Assembly: GCA_934546685.1 (NCBI GenBank)
Contig: CAKTEB010000079.1
Span: 1 to 11,282 of the forward strand
Origin: an uncultured Oscillospiraceae bacterium
Lineage (GTDB): Bacteria; Bacillota; Clostridia; Oscillospirales; Oscillospiraceae
Reading direction: 5' to 3'
Length of the DNA stretch: 11,282 nt
The stretch's first letter is position 1, and the number at the start of each line of letters is the position of its first letter. Position numbers and translations under genes: made by a program. This document shows, in pieces, positions 1 through 7,144 of the stretch. The notes under the pieces were generated by a model. It had not been told where the DNA came from. It saw only the letters and a program-made list of their open reading frames with translations, and made no database searches.

Positions 1-2
1 GG

Positions 3-875
3 CTCAACGATGTGGTCCATCAGTACGCCCCGGGAACCATCACCGTGGCGGAGGAGAGCTCCGCCTGGCCCCATGTGACCGGAAGCACGGCCTCCGGAGG
101 CCTGGGCTTCGACTATAAGTGGGACATGGGCTGGATGAACGACACCCTGGAATACTGCAAGACGGATTTTCCCTTCCGATCCTATCACCACAACAAGCTG
201 ACCTTCTCCATGGCCTACGGCTTTTCAGAGCGGTTTATTCTGCCCCTGAGCCATGACGAGGTGGTTCACGGGAAGAAGAGCCTTATGGGCAGGATGCCCG
301 GGGACTACTGGCGGCAGTTTGCGGGGCTACGGCTCCTGGCTATGTATCAGATCACCCATCCCGGCGGAAAGCTCAGCTTTATGTCCACAGAGTACGGCCC
401 CTTTATCGAGTGGCGGGAATATGAGAGCTTGGAATGGTTCCTGCTGGACTATCCCTCCCACCGGAATCATCAGAATTACGTCCGGCAGCTGAACCGGCTC
501 TACAGGGATACTCCAGCCTTATGGCAGGACGACCACAGCTGGGAGGGCTTCCACTGGCTGGATGCCGACGACAGCACCCAGAGCATTCTCCTGTTCCGGC
601 GCACGGGCAAGGAGAAGACGAAAAACGTCACGGTGCTGCTGAATTTCCAGCCGGATACCTATACAGACTTCCGCATCGGCGTACCCTATCCGGGAAATTA
701 CCAGGAGATCCTGAACTCTGACCGGGCGGAATTCGGCGGCAGCGGCAAGGTGAATCCCGGAGAGCTCCGGGCGGAGCCCATCCCGGCCCATGGGGAGCAG
801 TGGTCTGTAAGGGTCACAGTGCCGCCCATCGGCGGAATCCTGCTGCAAAAGACAGCCAGAACCAAGAAACAATAA
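3..875 (+). CDS. glgB: 1,4-alpha-glucan branching enzyme GlgB (3' part, 5' end outside window)
   Basis: Branching enzyme cuts an alpha-1,4 chain and transfers the piece to form an alpha-1,6 branch in glycogen (cytoplasmic). The frame is already open at base 3 (LNDVVHQ...), so the visible 290 residues are the C-terminal part; the GTG at base 12 is an internal valine, not a start. Seen: the AEES motif (bases 48-59) carrying the GH13 acid/base glutamate, LSHDEVVHGK (about 246-275) with the third catalytic aspartate, an IEWREYESLEWFLLDYPSHR block typical of GlgB, then a C-terminal all-beta amylase domain. The nucleophile aspartate and the N-terminal CBM48 region lie upstream of the window. The usual FMGxEFGQ stretch reads FMSTEYGPF here. 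It ends 16 bases before glgP and is the first visible gene of the glg operon. Confidence 0.95.
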   Translation, partial: LNDVVHQYAPGTITVAEESSAWPHVTGSTASGGLGFDYKWDMGWMNDTLEYCKTDFPFRSYHHNKLTFSMAYGFSERFILPLSHDEVVHGKKSLMGRMPGDYWRQFAGLRLLAMYQITHPGGKLSFMSTEYGPFIEWREYESLEWFLLDYPSHRNHQNYVRQLNRLYRDTPALWQDDHSWEGFHWLDADDSTQSILLFRRTGKEKTKNVTVLLNFQPDTYTDFRIGVPYPGNYQEILNSDRAEFGGSGKVNPGELRAEPIPAHGEQWSVRVTVPPIGGILLQKTARTKKQ

Positions 876-879
876 AGTT

Positions 880-886
880 AGGAGCG
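880..886 (+). promoter_or_regulatory. Ribosome binding site of glgP
   Basis: AGGAGCG, with its AGGAG core 7 bases ahead of the ATG at 892, supports that start. It lies in the 16-base gap after the glgB stop. Confidence 0.7.
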
Positions 887-891
887 ATCAG

Positions 892-3327
892 ATGTTCGCG
901 GGAAAAGAAGATTTCAAAATCGCATACGGGGCCAAGGCCCTGGAGACGTTGGCAAAGCCCATAGAGGAGTGCACCACCTTTGAGCGCTACGAGGTACTGG
1001 TGTATCTGCTGACCAGCTCGGTGAGCAAGGTGCGCACCCAGACCTCCCAGCGGCACATCCGCCAGCAGCAGAAGAAGGTACACTACTTCTCCATGGAGTT
1101 CCTGATCGGGCGGCTCCTCAAGAACTACCTCATCAACCTTCAGGAGGAGGACACGGTTCGGGAGGGGCTCCGAGACTTAGGCATCGACCTGGACGAGCTC
1201 TGCGCCTGCGAGCAGGATCCGGGCCTGGGCAACGGCGGCCTGGGCCGTCTGGCCGCCTGCTTCCTGGACTCCATGGCCCATCTGGGGGTTCCCGGCGTGG
1301 GCATGGGCATTCGCTATCGGTTTGGCCTATTTCGGCAGAAGATCGTCAACGGCTATCAGACCGAGGAGCCGGACAGCTGGCTGGAGAACGGCTACCCCTG
1401 GGAGGTCAAGCGCCCGGAGGACGCCATCCCCGTGCGGTTCGGGGGCCGGGTGGAGCAGATCCCCACGCCGGACGGCCGGCTCCACTGCGTGACCCGGGAC
1501 GCCATGACCGTATTGGCGGTGCCCTATGACGTGCCCATCGTGGGCTACGGCGGCAAGACCGTCAATATCCTGCGGCTCTGGAGCGCAGAGCCGGTGGTGA
1601 CGAAGCTGGATCTTGCGGCCTTCAACCACGGCGACTATTCCGGGGCCATGCGGGAGCGCAACGAGATCGAGGCGATCACCTGCATCCTCTATCCCGATGA
1701 CAGCACCGAGGCCGGCAAGGCCCTGCGGCTGAAGCAGGAATACTTCTTCGTGTCCGCTGGTGTGGTGGACATCGTCAAGAATTTCAAGAAGAATTACGGC
1801 CCCGACTGGGCCATCTTCCCGGAGAAGATCAGCATCCACACCAACGACACCCATCCGGCCCTGTGCGTGCCGGAGCTCATGCGGGTGCTGCTGGACGAGG
1901 AGGGCTTGGAGTGGGACGAGGCATGGGATATCACCACCAAAACCATCTCCTACACCAACCACACCATTATGCCCGAGGCCCTGGAAAAGTGGTCCATCGA
2001 GCTCATGCGGGGCCTGCTGCCCCGGGTGTATCAGATCATCGAGGAGATCGACCGGCGGTACTGTGCGGCCTTTGACCGGAGCATGCCCGACTGGCAGGAG
2101 CGGCTCCGGAACACGGCCATCCTCTGGGACGGCCAGGTGCATATGGCCAATCTGTCCATCATCGGCTCCTACAGCGTCAACGGTGTGGCGGCTCTGCACA
2201 CGGAGATCCTGAAAACCTCTGTGCTCCAGGACTTCTATGCCCTGACTCCGGAGAAATTCAACAACAAGACCAACGGCATCTCCCACCGGCGCTTCTTGGC
2301 GGAGGCAAACCCCAGCCTGTCGAGGCTCATCACCGACGCCATCGGCCCGGAGTGGCTGGACAACGCGGCCCATATCAAGGAGCTGCTCCCTTACCGGGAC
2401 GATCCGGCCTTCCTCCAGGCCATGCGGGAGAGCAAGCGGGAGAACAAGGTGCGCCTGGGCAACTATATCGGCAAGACCATGGGCATTGCCATCGACCCGG
2501 ACTCCGTGTTCGACATCCAGGTGAAGCGGATCCATGCCTATAAGCGGCAGCTGCTGGCGGCCTTTAAGATCATGCACCTCTATAATGTGCTCAAAGAAAA
2601 TCCCAATGCGGATGTGGTGCCCCACACCTTCCTGTTTGCGGGCAAGGCCGCCGCTGGCTATGCCTTTGCCAAGGAGACCATCAAGTATATCTGCTCCATC
2701 GCGGATCTGGTGAACTCCGATCCTGTGGTGTCGAAGAAGATCAAGGTGATCTTCCTGGAGAACTTCAACGTGTCCTCGGCCCAGCTTATCTACCCGGCGG
2801 CGGATATCTCCGAGCAGATCTCCACAGCGGGCAAGGAGGCCAGCGGCACCGGCAACATGAAGTTTATGTTCAACGGCGCGGTGACCCTGGGCACCCTGGA
2901 CGGCGCCAATGTGGAAATCTCCCAGCTGGTGGGCCCGGAGAACATCGCCATCTTCGGCCTCAACGCCGACGAGGTTATGAACTATTATCTCCATGGCGGC
3001 TACATCGCCTATGACGCCTGCCACGGGGATCCAAGGCTGGAGAAGATCTGCAATCAGCTGGTGGACGGTACGTTCCTGCCCATGGGCCGGAACTTCTACG
3101 GCATCCACGACGCACTGCTCAAGGGCAATGACGAGTATTTTGTGCTGAAGGACTTTGACTCCTATTTTAAGACCTGGCAGGAGCTGTCCCGGCGCTATCT
3201 GGACACCGAGGCCTGGGGAAGAATGTCCCTGACCAACATTGCCATGGCCGGAGATTTCAGCGCAGACCGGACCATCCGGCAGTACTGCGAGGATATCTGG
3301 CACACCCACTGCGATAAGCTCAAGTAA
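892..3327 (+). CDS. glgP: Glycogen/starch/alpha-glucan phosphorylase GlgP (GT35)
   Basis: Phosphorylase removes glucose from the non-reducing ends of glycogen as glucose-1-phosphate, using pyridoxal phosphate (PLP). The 811-residue length is normal for the family. Seen in order: SMEFLIGR (residues 67-74), DPGLGNGGLGRLAACFLDS (109-127, glycine-rich substrate/phosphate loop), PDSWLENGYPWE, KRIHAYKRQ (545-553), ISTAGKEASGTGNMK with the PLP Schiff-base lysine at residue 657, and TLGTLDGANVEI. All expected active-site landmarks are intact. The N-terminal extension carrying the phosphorylation site of animal muscle enzymes is not evident. The start is set by AGGAG 7 bases upstream. It sits in the same operon as the biosynthetic genes, so synthesis and phosphorolysis are probably co-transcribed and balanced at the enzyme level. 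Alternative: maltodextrin phosphorylase, which cannot be separated by sequence alone, but the context favours glycogen. Confidence 0.97.
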   Translation: MFAGKEDFKIAYGAKALETLAKPIEECTTFERYEVLVYLLTSSVSKVRTQTSQRHIRQQQKKVHYFSMEFLIGRLLKNYLINLQEEDTVREGLRDLGIDLDELCACEQDPGLGNGGLGRLAACFLDSMAHLGVPGVGMGIRYRFGLFRQKIVNGYQTEEPDSWLENGYPWEVKRPEDAIPVRFGGRVEQIPTPDGRLHCVTRDAMTVLAVPYDVPIVGYGGKTVNILRLWSAEPVVTKLDLAAFNHGDYSGAMRERNEIEAITCILYPDDSTEAGKALRLKQEYFFVSAGVVDIVKNFKKNYGPDWAIFPEKISIHTNDTHPALCVPELMRVLLDEEGLEWDEAWDITTKTISYTNHTIMPEALEKWSIELMRGLLPRVYQIIEEIDRRYCAAFDRSMPDWQERLRNTAILWDGQVHMANLSIIGSYSVNGVAALHTEILKTSVLQDFYALTPEKFNNKTNGISHRRFLAEANPSLSRLITDAIGPEWLDNAAHIKELLPYRDDPAFLQAMRESKRENKVRLGNYIGKTMGIAIDPDSVFDIQVKRIHAYKRQLLAAFKIMHLYNVLKENPNADVVPHTFLFAGKAAAGYAFAKETIKYICSIADLVNSDPVVSKKIKVIFLENFNVSSAQLIYPAADISEQISTAGKEASGTGNMKFMFNGAVTLGTLDGANVEISQLVGPENIAIFGLNADEVMNYYLHGGYIAYDACHGDPRLEKICNQLVDGTFLPMGRNFYGIHDALLKGNDEYFVLKDFDSYFKTWQELSRRYLDTEAWGRMSLTNIAMAGDFSADRTIRQYCEDIWHTHCDKLK

Positions 3328-3352
3328 GGAAAATCACTGGCGTAATTGAAGA

Positions 3353-3358
3353 AGGAGG
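3353..3358 (+). promoter_or_regulatory. Ribosome binding site of glgC
   Basis: A perfect AGGAGG 6 bases before the ATG at 3365. It lies in the 37-base glgP-glgC gap, the longest gap between glgB and glgA; I see no promoter or terminator in that gap. Confidence 0.8.
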
Positions 3359-3364
3359 GTTCTC

Positions 3365-4498
3365 ATGCGGAAGAAAAAGTGTATTGCCATGCTGCTGGCA
3401 GGGGGCCAGGGAAGCCGCCTGAAGGCACTGACCAAAAAAAACGCAAAGCCTGCCGTGTCCTTCGGCGGAAAGTACCGCATCATCGATTTCAGCCTGTCCA
3501 ACTGCGTGTCCTCTGGCATCGACACCGTTGGCGTGCTGACCCAGTACAAGCCCACGGTGCTCAATGCCTACCTGGGCAACGGCGAGGCCTGGGATCTGGA
3601 CTGCTCCAACGGCGGCGTCCATGTGCTGCCGCCCTATGAGACGGAGAACGGCGGCTCCTGGTACTTAGGCACAGCAGACGCCATCTACCACAATATCGAC
3701 TTCATCGACTCCTATAACCCGGATTATGTGCTGATCCTCTCCGGTGATCATCTGTATACGATGGATTACAGCAAGATGCTGGAGTTCCACCGGGCCAACC
3801 AGGCGGATCTCACCGTATCGGTGATGACTGTGCCCTGGGAGGAGGCCAGCCGCTTTGGCATCATGGAGACCGATGAGGCCCATCGGATCGTCCAGTTCCA
3901 GGAGAAGCCCGAAAAGCCCGCCAGCAACCTGGCATCCATGGGCATCTACATCTTCTCCTGGCCCATTCTGCGTGCCTGCCTGCTCAGCGACCATGAGGAC
4001 AAGACCTCCGCCCATGATTTCGGCAAGAACATTATCCCCGAGATGCTCTCGGCGGACAAGCGGCTGTTTGCCTATGAGTTCTCCGGCTACTGGAAGGACG
4101 TGGGCACCATCGACAGCTATTACGGGGCCAACATGGAGCTGCTGGAGGAGAACCCACCCCTGGATCTCTACGGCCCTGTGCGCATCTACTCCAACTCCAA
4201 TATCTATCCGCCGCATTTCGTGGGGCCCAAGGGTGACGTGCAGCGGTCTATCATCAGCAACGGCTGCAAGATCATGGGGACGGTGCACCACAGCGTGCTG
4301 GGCTCCAACGTGACGGTCGGGGAGGGGGCCCTGGTGAAGGACTCCATTCTGCTCAACGGCGCGGTGGTGGAGCCCGGGGCCAAGGTCTATCGGGCCATTG
4401 TGTCCGAGCGGGCCACGATTTTGGAGAACACCACTTTCGGCAAAGACAGTGAAACTGGAACCATTGCCCTTTTGGGCGATGATCTCACCAACGGATAA
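3365..4498 (+). CDS. glgC: Glucose-1-phosphate adenylyltransferase, catalytic subunit GlgC
   Basis: Makes ADP-glucose and pyrophosphate from ATP and glucose-1-phosphate, the committed step of bacterial glycogen synthesis. The 377 residues match Firmicute GlgC. Seen: nucleotidyltransferase signature LAGGQGSRL (residues 11-19), KPAV and FGGKYRIIDF, GTADAIY (102-108), LSGDHLYTMDY with the metal-binding aspartate at residue 128, FQEKP with the glucose-1-phosphate lysine at 181, and a C-terminal left-handed beta-helix (about 280-370) with hexapeptide-like repeats such as NVTVGEGALVKDSILLNG. In Firmicutes GlgC works as a hetero-oligomer with GlgD, encoded 12 bases downstream. In related clostridial and Geobacillus enzymes allosteric control is weak compared with E. 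coli; that is family knowledge, not visible here. Confidence 0.97.
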   Translation: MRKKKCIAMLLAGGQGSRLKALTKKNAKPAVSFGGKYRIIDFSLSNCVSSGIDTVGVLTQYKPTVLNAYLGNGEAWDLDCSNGGVHVLPPYETENGGSWYLGTADAIYHNIDFIDSYNPDYVLILSGDHLYTMDYSKMLEFHRANQADLTVSVMTVPWEEASRFGIMETDEAHRIVQFQEKPEKPASNLASMGIYIFSWPILRACLLSDHEDKTSAHDFGKNIIPEMLSADKRLFAYEFSGYWKDVGTIDSYYGANMELLEENPPLDLYGPVRIYSNSNIYPPHFVGPKGDVQRSIISNGCKIMGTVHHSVLGSNVTVGEGALVKDSILLNGAVVEPGAKVYRAIVSERATILENTTFGKDSETGTIALLGDDLTNG

Positions 4499-4505
4499 GG
4501 AGGGG
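4498..4505 (+). promoter_or_regulatory. Ribosome binding site of glgD overlapping the glgC stop
   Basis: AGGAGGGG starts at the last base of the glgC TAA stop and ends 5 bases before the glgD ATG. This tight packing suggests translational coupling, fitting for two subunits of one enzyme. Confidence 0.75.
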
Positions 4506-4510
4506 ACAGT

Positions 4511-5614
4511 ATGAGCAGCGTAATCGGTCTGATTTCCACCAACTACACCGGAAAGCACTATGGAAAGCTCATTGAGGACCGGCCTGTGGCGTCGATCCCC
4601 TTTGGGGGACGCTATCGGCTCATCGATTTTACCCTGTCCTCCATGGCCAACTCCGGCATCGGCACCGTGGGCGTCATCACTCCCTCCAACTACCGCTCTC
4701 TGGCGGATCACCTGAACATGGGCCGGGAGTGGGGCCTCAGCAAAAAGCAGGGCGGCATGTTCATGCTGCCCGGTGCGGTTCACGGCCTGAAGGATCTCCA
4801 CGCCCGGTTCAGCCTCCGGGATGTGATCCTCAACCGGGAATTCTTCCTGCGGGCCGACGAGGATACGGTGCTGTTCTGCGCCGCCAACCGGGTTTATAAC
4901 ATCGACTTCCAGCCCGCCATCGACCAGCATGAGGCCTCCGGGGCCCCAGTGACCCTGATCTACAAAAAGGTGCGCTCCGGGGATACGGCCCATGGCCTGT
5001 TCCTGAATCTCAGCCCCATCGGCGGGGTAGAGGGCATCGAGGCCTCGGCCACCGGAGAGGCCAACTGCTTCCTGGACAGCATGCTCATCAGCCGGAAGCT
5101 GCTGCTGGAGTTCATCGAATGCTATCAGAACCTGGGCTATATCGACATCATGGACATTCTGGCCACCAATCTCAGCCAGATCCAGGTGAATTCCTGGTGC
5201 TACACGGGCTATGAGCACGCGGTGGACAACGCCGAGGACTATATGCACGTCTCCCTGGATCTGCTGCGGCCAGAGGTCCAGACGGAGCTCTTCGCCGAGG
5301 AGCGCCCGGTGCTCACCAAGACTCAGGATTCCCCTCCGGCGAAATATCTGCCCGGGGCCAATGTGAAGAACTCTCTGGTGGCGGCCAGCTGCATTCTGGA
5401 AGGCACAGTAGAAAATTCCATCCTGTTCCGAAGCGTGAAGATCGGCAAGGGCGCGGTGGTACGGAACTCCGTGCTTATGCAGCACTGCACCATCGGCGAG
5501 GGCGCTGTAGTGGAGAACGTGATCTGCGACAAAAATGTCAGGATCAGCCCGGATGTGAAGCTGTCTGGCAGCGAGAAAAAGCCCTTTGTCATCGGCAAAA
5601 AGCAGGAGCTGTAG
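4511..5614 (+). CDS. glgD: GlgD, non-catalytic/regulatory subunit of ADP-glucose pyrophosphorylase
   Basis: A 367-residue paralogue of GlgC. It keeps the fold (FGGRYRLIDFTLSSMANSGI near the N-terminus, C-terminal left-handed beta-helix at about 270-355 with NVKNSLVAASCILEGTVENS-type repeats) but lacks the catalytic apparatus. Where GlgC has GGQGSRL, GlgD reads STNYTGKHYGKL, and where GlgC has SGDHLYTMDY, GlgD reads CAANRVYNIDF, so the nucleotide loop and metal-binding aspartate are gone. In Firmicutes GlgD is inactive or nearly so alone and raises GlgC activity in the GlgCD complex (family knowledge). Close spacing to glgC (12 bases) and glgA (12 bases) supports one operon. It is a normal GlgD rather than a recently decayed copy: full length, no frameshift, codon use like its neighbours. 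Confidence 0.95.
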   Translation: MSSVIGLISTNYTGKHYGKLIEDRPVASIPFGGRYRLIDFTLSSMANSGIGTVGVITPSNYRSLADHLNMGREWGLSKKQGGMFMLPGAVHGLKDLHARFSLRDVILNREFFLRADEDTVLFCAANRVYNIDFQPAIDQHEASGAPVTLIYKKVRSGDTAHGLFLNLSPIGGVEGIEASATGEANCFLDSMLISRKLLLEFIECYQNLGYIDIMDILATNLSQIQVNSWCYTGYEHAVDNAEDYMHVSLDLLRPEVQTELFAEERPVLTKTQDSPPAKYLPGANVKNSLVAASCILEGTVENSILFRSVKIGKGAVVRNSVLMQHCTIGEGAVVENVICDKNVRISPDVKLSGSEKKPFVIGKKQEL

Positions 5615-5621
5615 GGGGGAG
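5613..5621 (+). promoter_or_regulatory. Ribosome binding site of glgA
   Basis: A purine-rich AGGGGGGAG run overlapping the glgD TAG stop, ending 5 bases before the ATG at 5627; it decides that start. Confidence 0.65.
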
Positions 5622-5626
5622 CGGCC

Positions 5627-7069
5627 ATGGGAAAAAAGATAAATGTCCTGTTTGCGGCCTTTGAGGCCACACCCTTTATCAAAACCGGAGGTCTGGGAGA
5701 TGTGGCGGGAAGCCTGCCCAGCGCCCTGCAGGGCAAGGACTGCGAGATCCGGGTGATCCTGCCCAAGCTCCGTCAGATCCCTCGGGAATACCGGGATCAG
5801 ATGGAGCGCATGACCTCCTTTACGGTGCCTCTGGGCTGGCGGAACCAGTACTGCGGCATCGAGACTCTGAAGCTGGGGAAGATCCGGTATTACTTCATTG
5901 ATAATGAGTTCTACTTTTACCGGGACGCGGCCTACGGCTATGGAGACGACTGTGAGCGGGTGGCATTTTTCTCCAAGGCCATTTTGGAGTGCCTGATGCA
6001 CCTGGATGCGTTTTTCCCGGACGTGATCCACTGCAACGACTGGCACACGGCCTTGGTGCCGGTGTTTCTCCACGAGCAGTATTGGCATCTGGATCGCTAC
6101 CGGAGCATCCGCACGGTGCTGACCATCCACAATCTGAAATTCCAGGGCGTCTGCGGAGAATTCGCGCTGGGAGATCTGCTGGCGCTGCACACCTGCAAGA
6201 ATGCCGCGGATCAGCTCCGCTGGAAGGGCGACGCCATCAACTTCCTGCAGGGCGGCCTCTACTACACGGACTACATCACCACCGTGAGCCCTACCTACGC
6301 CGAGGAGATCTGCACCTGGCAGTACGGTGAGGGCCTGGACGGAGTGCTCAGTCAGCACCGGGGACGCCTTGCAGGCATCCTCAACGGCATTGATACCGTG
6401 AAATTCTCGCCGGAAAAGGCTCAGTTCCCCTTCGATGCAGAGAACATGGAGGGAAAGGCCCAGTGTAAGGCGGCGCTCCAGCGGGAGCTGGGGCTGCCGG
6501 AAGAGCCGGACGTGCCGCTGATTGTACTGATCTCCCGGCTCACGGATCAGAAGGGGATGGATCTTCTGGCGGAAAAGCTGGGAGAGCTCATGCAGGAGGA
6601 TTTGCAGCTGGCGGTATTGGGCACCGGCGACGAGTGCTATCAGCGGCTCCTGGGGAATTTCTCCGCGGTCTATTCCCAGAAGCTGGCCTTCCGGTGCACC
6701 TTTGATGAGCCCCTGTCCTGCCGGATGTATGCGGCGGGAGACCTGCTGCTGATGCCGTCACTGTTCGAGCCCTGCGGCCTGAGCCAGATGATCGCCATGG
6801 GCTACGGAACCCTGCCTGTGGTTCGGGAGACCGGCGGCCTCCGGGACAGCGTGGTACCCTACAATCAGTATACCGGCGAGGGCACCGGGTTTTCCTTCCG
6901 GAATCCCAGCGGGGAGGAGCTGAAAAACTGCCTGCTGACGGCCATCCGAGTCTATCGGGAGGATCCCGCGGCCTGGCGGCGGCTGCAAGCCCAGGCCATG
7001 GCTCAAGACTTCGGCTGGAGCCGCAGCGCCGGGCAGTATATGGACATCTACCGCGGAATTCTCAAATAA
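5627..7069 (+). CDS. glgA: Glycogen synthase GlgA (GT5, ADP-glucose dependent)
   Basis: Transfers glucose from ADP-glucose to the non-reducing end of an alpha-1,4-glucan. The 480 residues match bacterial GlgA. Two Rossmann (GT-B) halves are visible. The N-terminal half has KTGGLGDV (residues 19-26), whose lysine and glycines bind ADP-glucose, and IHCNDWHT with the active-site histidine at residue 140. The C-terminal half has ILNGIDTVKFSPE, SRLTDQKGMDLL (arginine and lysine that contact the phosphates) and LFEPCGLSQMIAMGYGTLPVVRETGGLRDSV, with the conserved glutamate at residue 381. It uses the product of GlgC/GlgD, encoded immediately upstream. Followed after 11 bases by a hairpin (7081-7115). 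Confidence 0.97.
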   Translation: MGKKINVLFAAFEATPFIKTGGLGDVAGSLPSALQGKDCEIRVILPKLRQIPREYRDQMERMTSFTVPLGWRNQYCGIETLKLGKIRYYFIDNEFYFYRDAAYGYGDDCERVAFFSKAILECLMHLDAFFPDVIHCNDWHTALVPVFLHEQYWHLDRYRSIRTVLTIHNLKFQGVCGEFALGDLLALHTCKNAADQLRWKGDAINFLQGGLYYTDYITTVSPTYAEEICTWQYGEGLDGVLSQHRGRLAGILNGIDTVKFSPEKAQFPFDAENMEGKAQCKAALQRELGLPEEPDVPLIVLISRLTDQKGMDLLAEKLGELMQEDLQLAVLGTGDECYQRLLGNFSAVYSQKLAFRCTFDEPLSCRMYAAGDLLLMPSLFEPCGLSQMIAMGYGTLPVVRETGGLRDSVVPYNQYTGEGTGFSFRNPSGEELKNCLLTAIRVYREDPAAWRRLQAQAMAQDFGWSRSAGQYMDIYRGILK

Positions 7070-7080
7070 ACAAGCCTTCG

Positions 7081-7115
7081 GCAGGGGGAAGCACGCAGCT
7101 GCGCCTTCCCCCTGC
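7081..7115 (+). terminator. Strong hairpin between glgA and the GH13-GH77 gene; possible weak terminator or processing site
   Basis: GCAGGGGGAAG (7081-7091) pairs perfectly over 11 bp with CTTCCCCCTGC (7105-7115). The 13-base loop can form three further G-C pairs. The downstream side is only moderately T-rich (TGTCATTTGATTT), not a clean U-run, so full termination is doubtful. It may partly terminate the glg transcript, stabilise the 3' end of the upstream mRNA, or be an RNase processing barrier. No obvious promoter follows before the ATG at 7145. Confidence 0.6.
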
Positions 7116-7134
7116 TGTCATTTGATTTGCCACT

Positions 7135-7139
7135 GGAGG
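7135..7139 (+). promoter_or_regulatory. Ribosome binding site choosing the ATG at 7145
   Basis: GGAGG lies 5 bases ahead of the ATG at 7145. The frame is also open from a TTG at 7127, but that codon lies upstream of this site and has no Shine-Dalgarno of its own, so 7145 is the better start. Confidence 0.75.
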
Positions 7140-7144
7140 ACATT

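Noticed and set aside
12..14. GTG as start of glgB
   Set aside because: The frame continues upstream to the window edge with conserved GlgB residues (LNDVVHQ), so this codon is an internal valine.
1327..3309. 660-codon open frame on the minus strand opposite glgP
   Set aside because: It is antisense to an intact, fully recognised phosphorylase. Its composition (many G, V, H, L, D) is that of a GC-rich shadow frame, with no recognisable domain.
3665..6358. 897-codon open frame on the minus strand opposite glgC, glgD and glgA
   Set aside because: It spans three verified + strand genes and has no domain signature. Long antisense frames are expected where third codon positions are GC-rich.
7127..7144. 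TTG at 7127 as start of the fusion gene
   Set aside because: GGAGG at 7135-7139 lies downstream of it and correctly spaced for the ATG at 7145.
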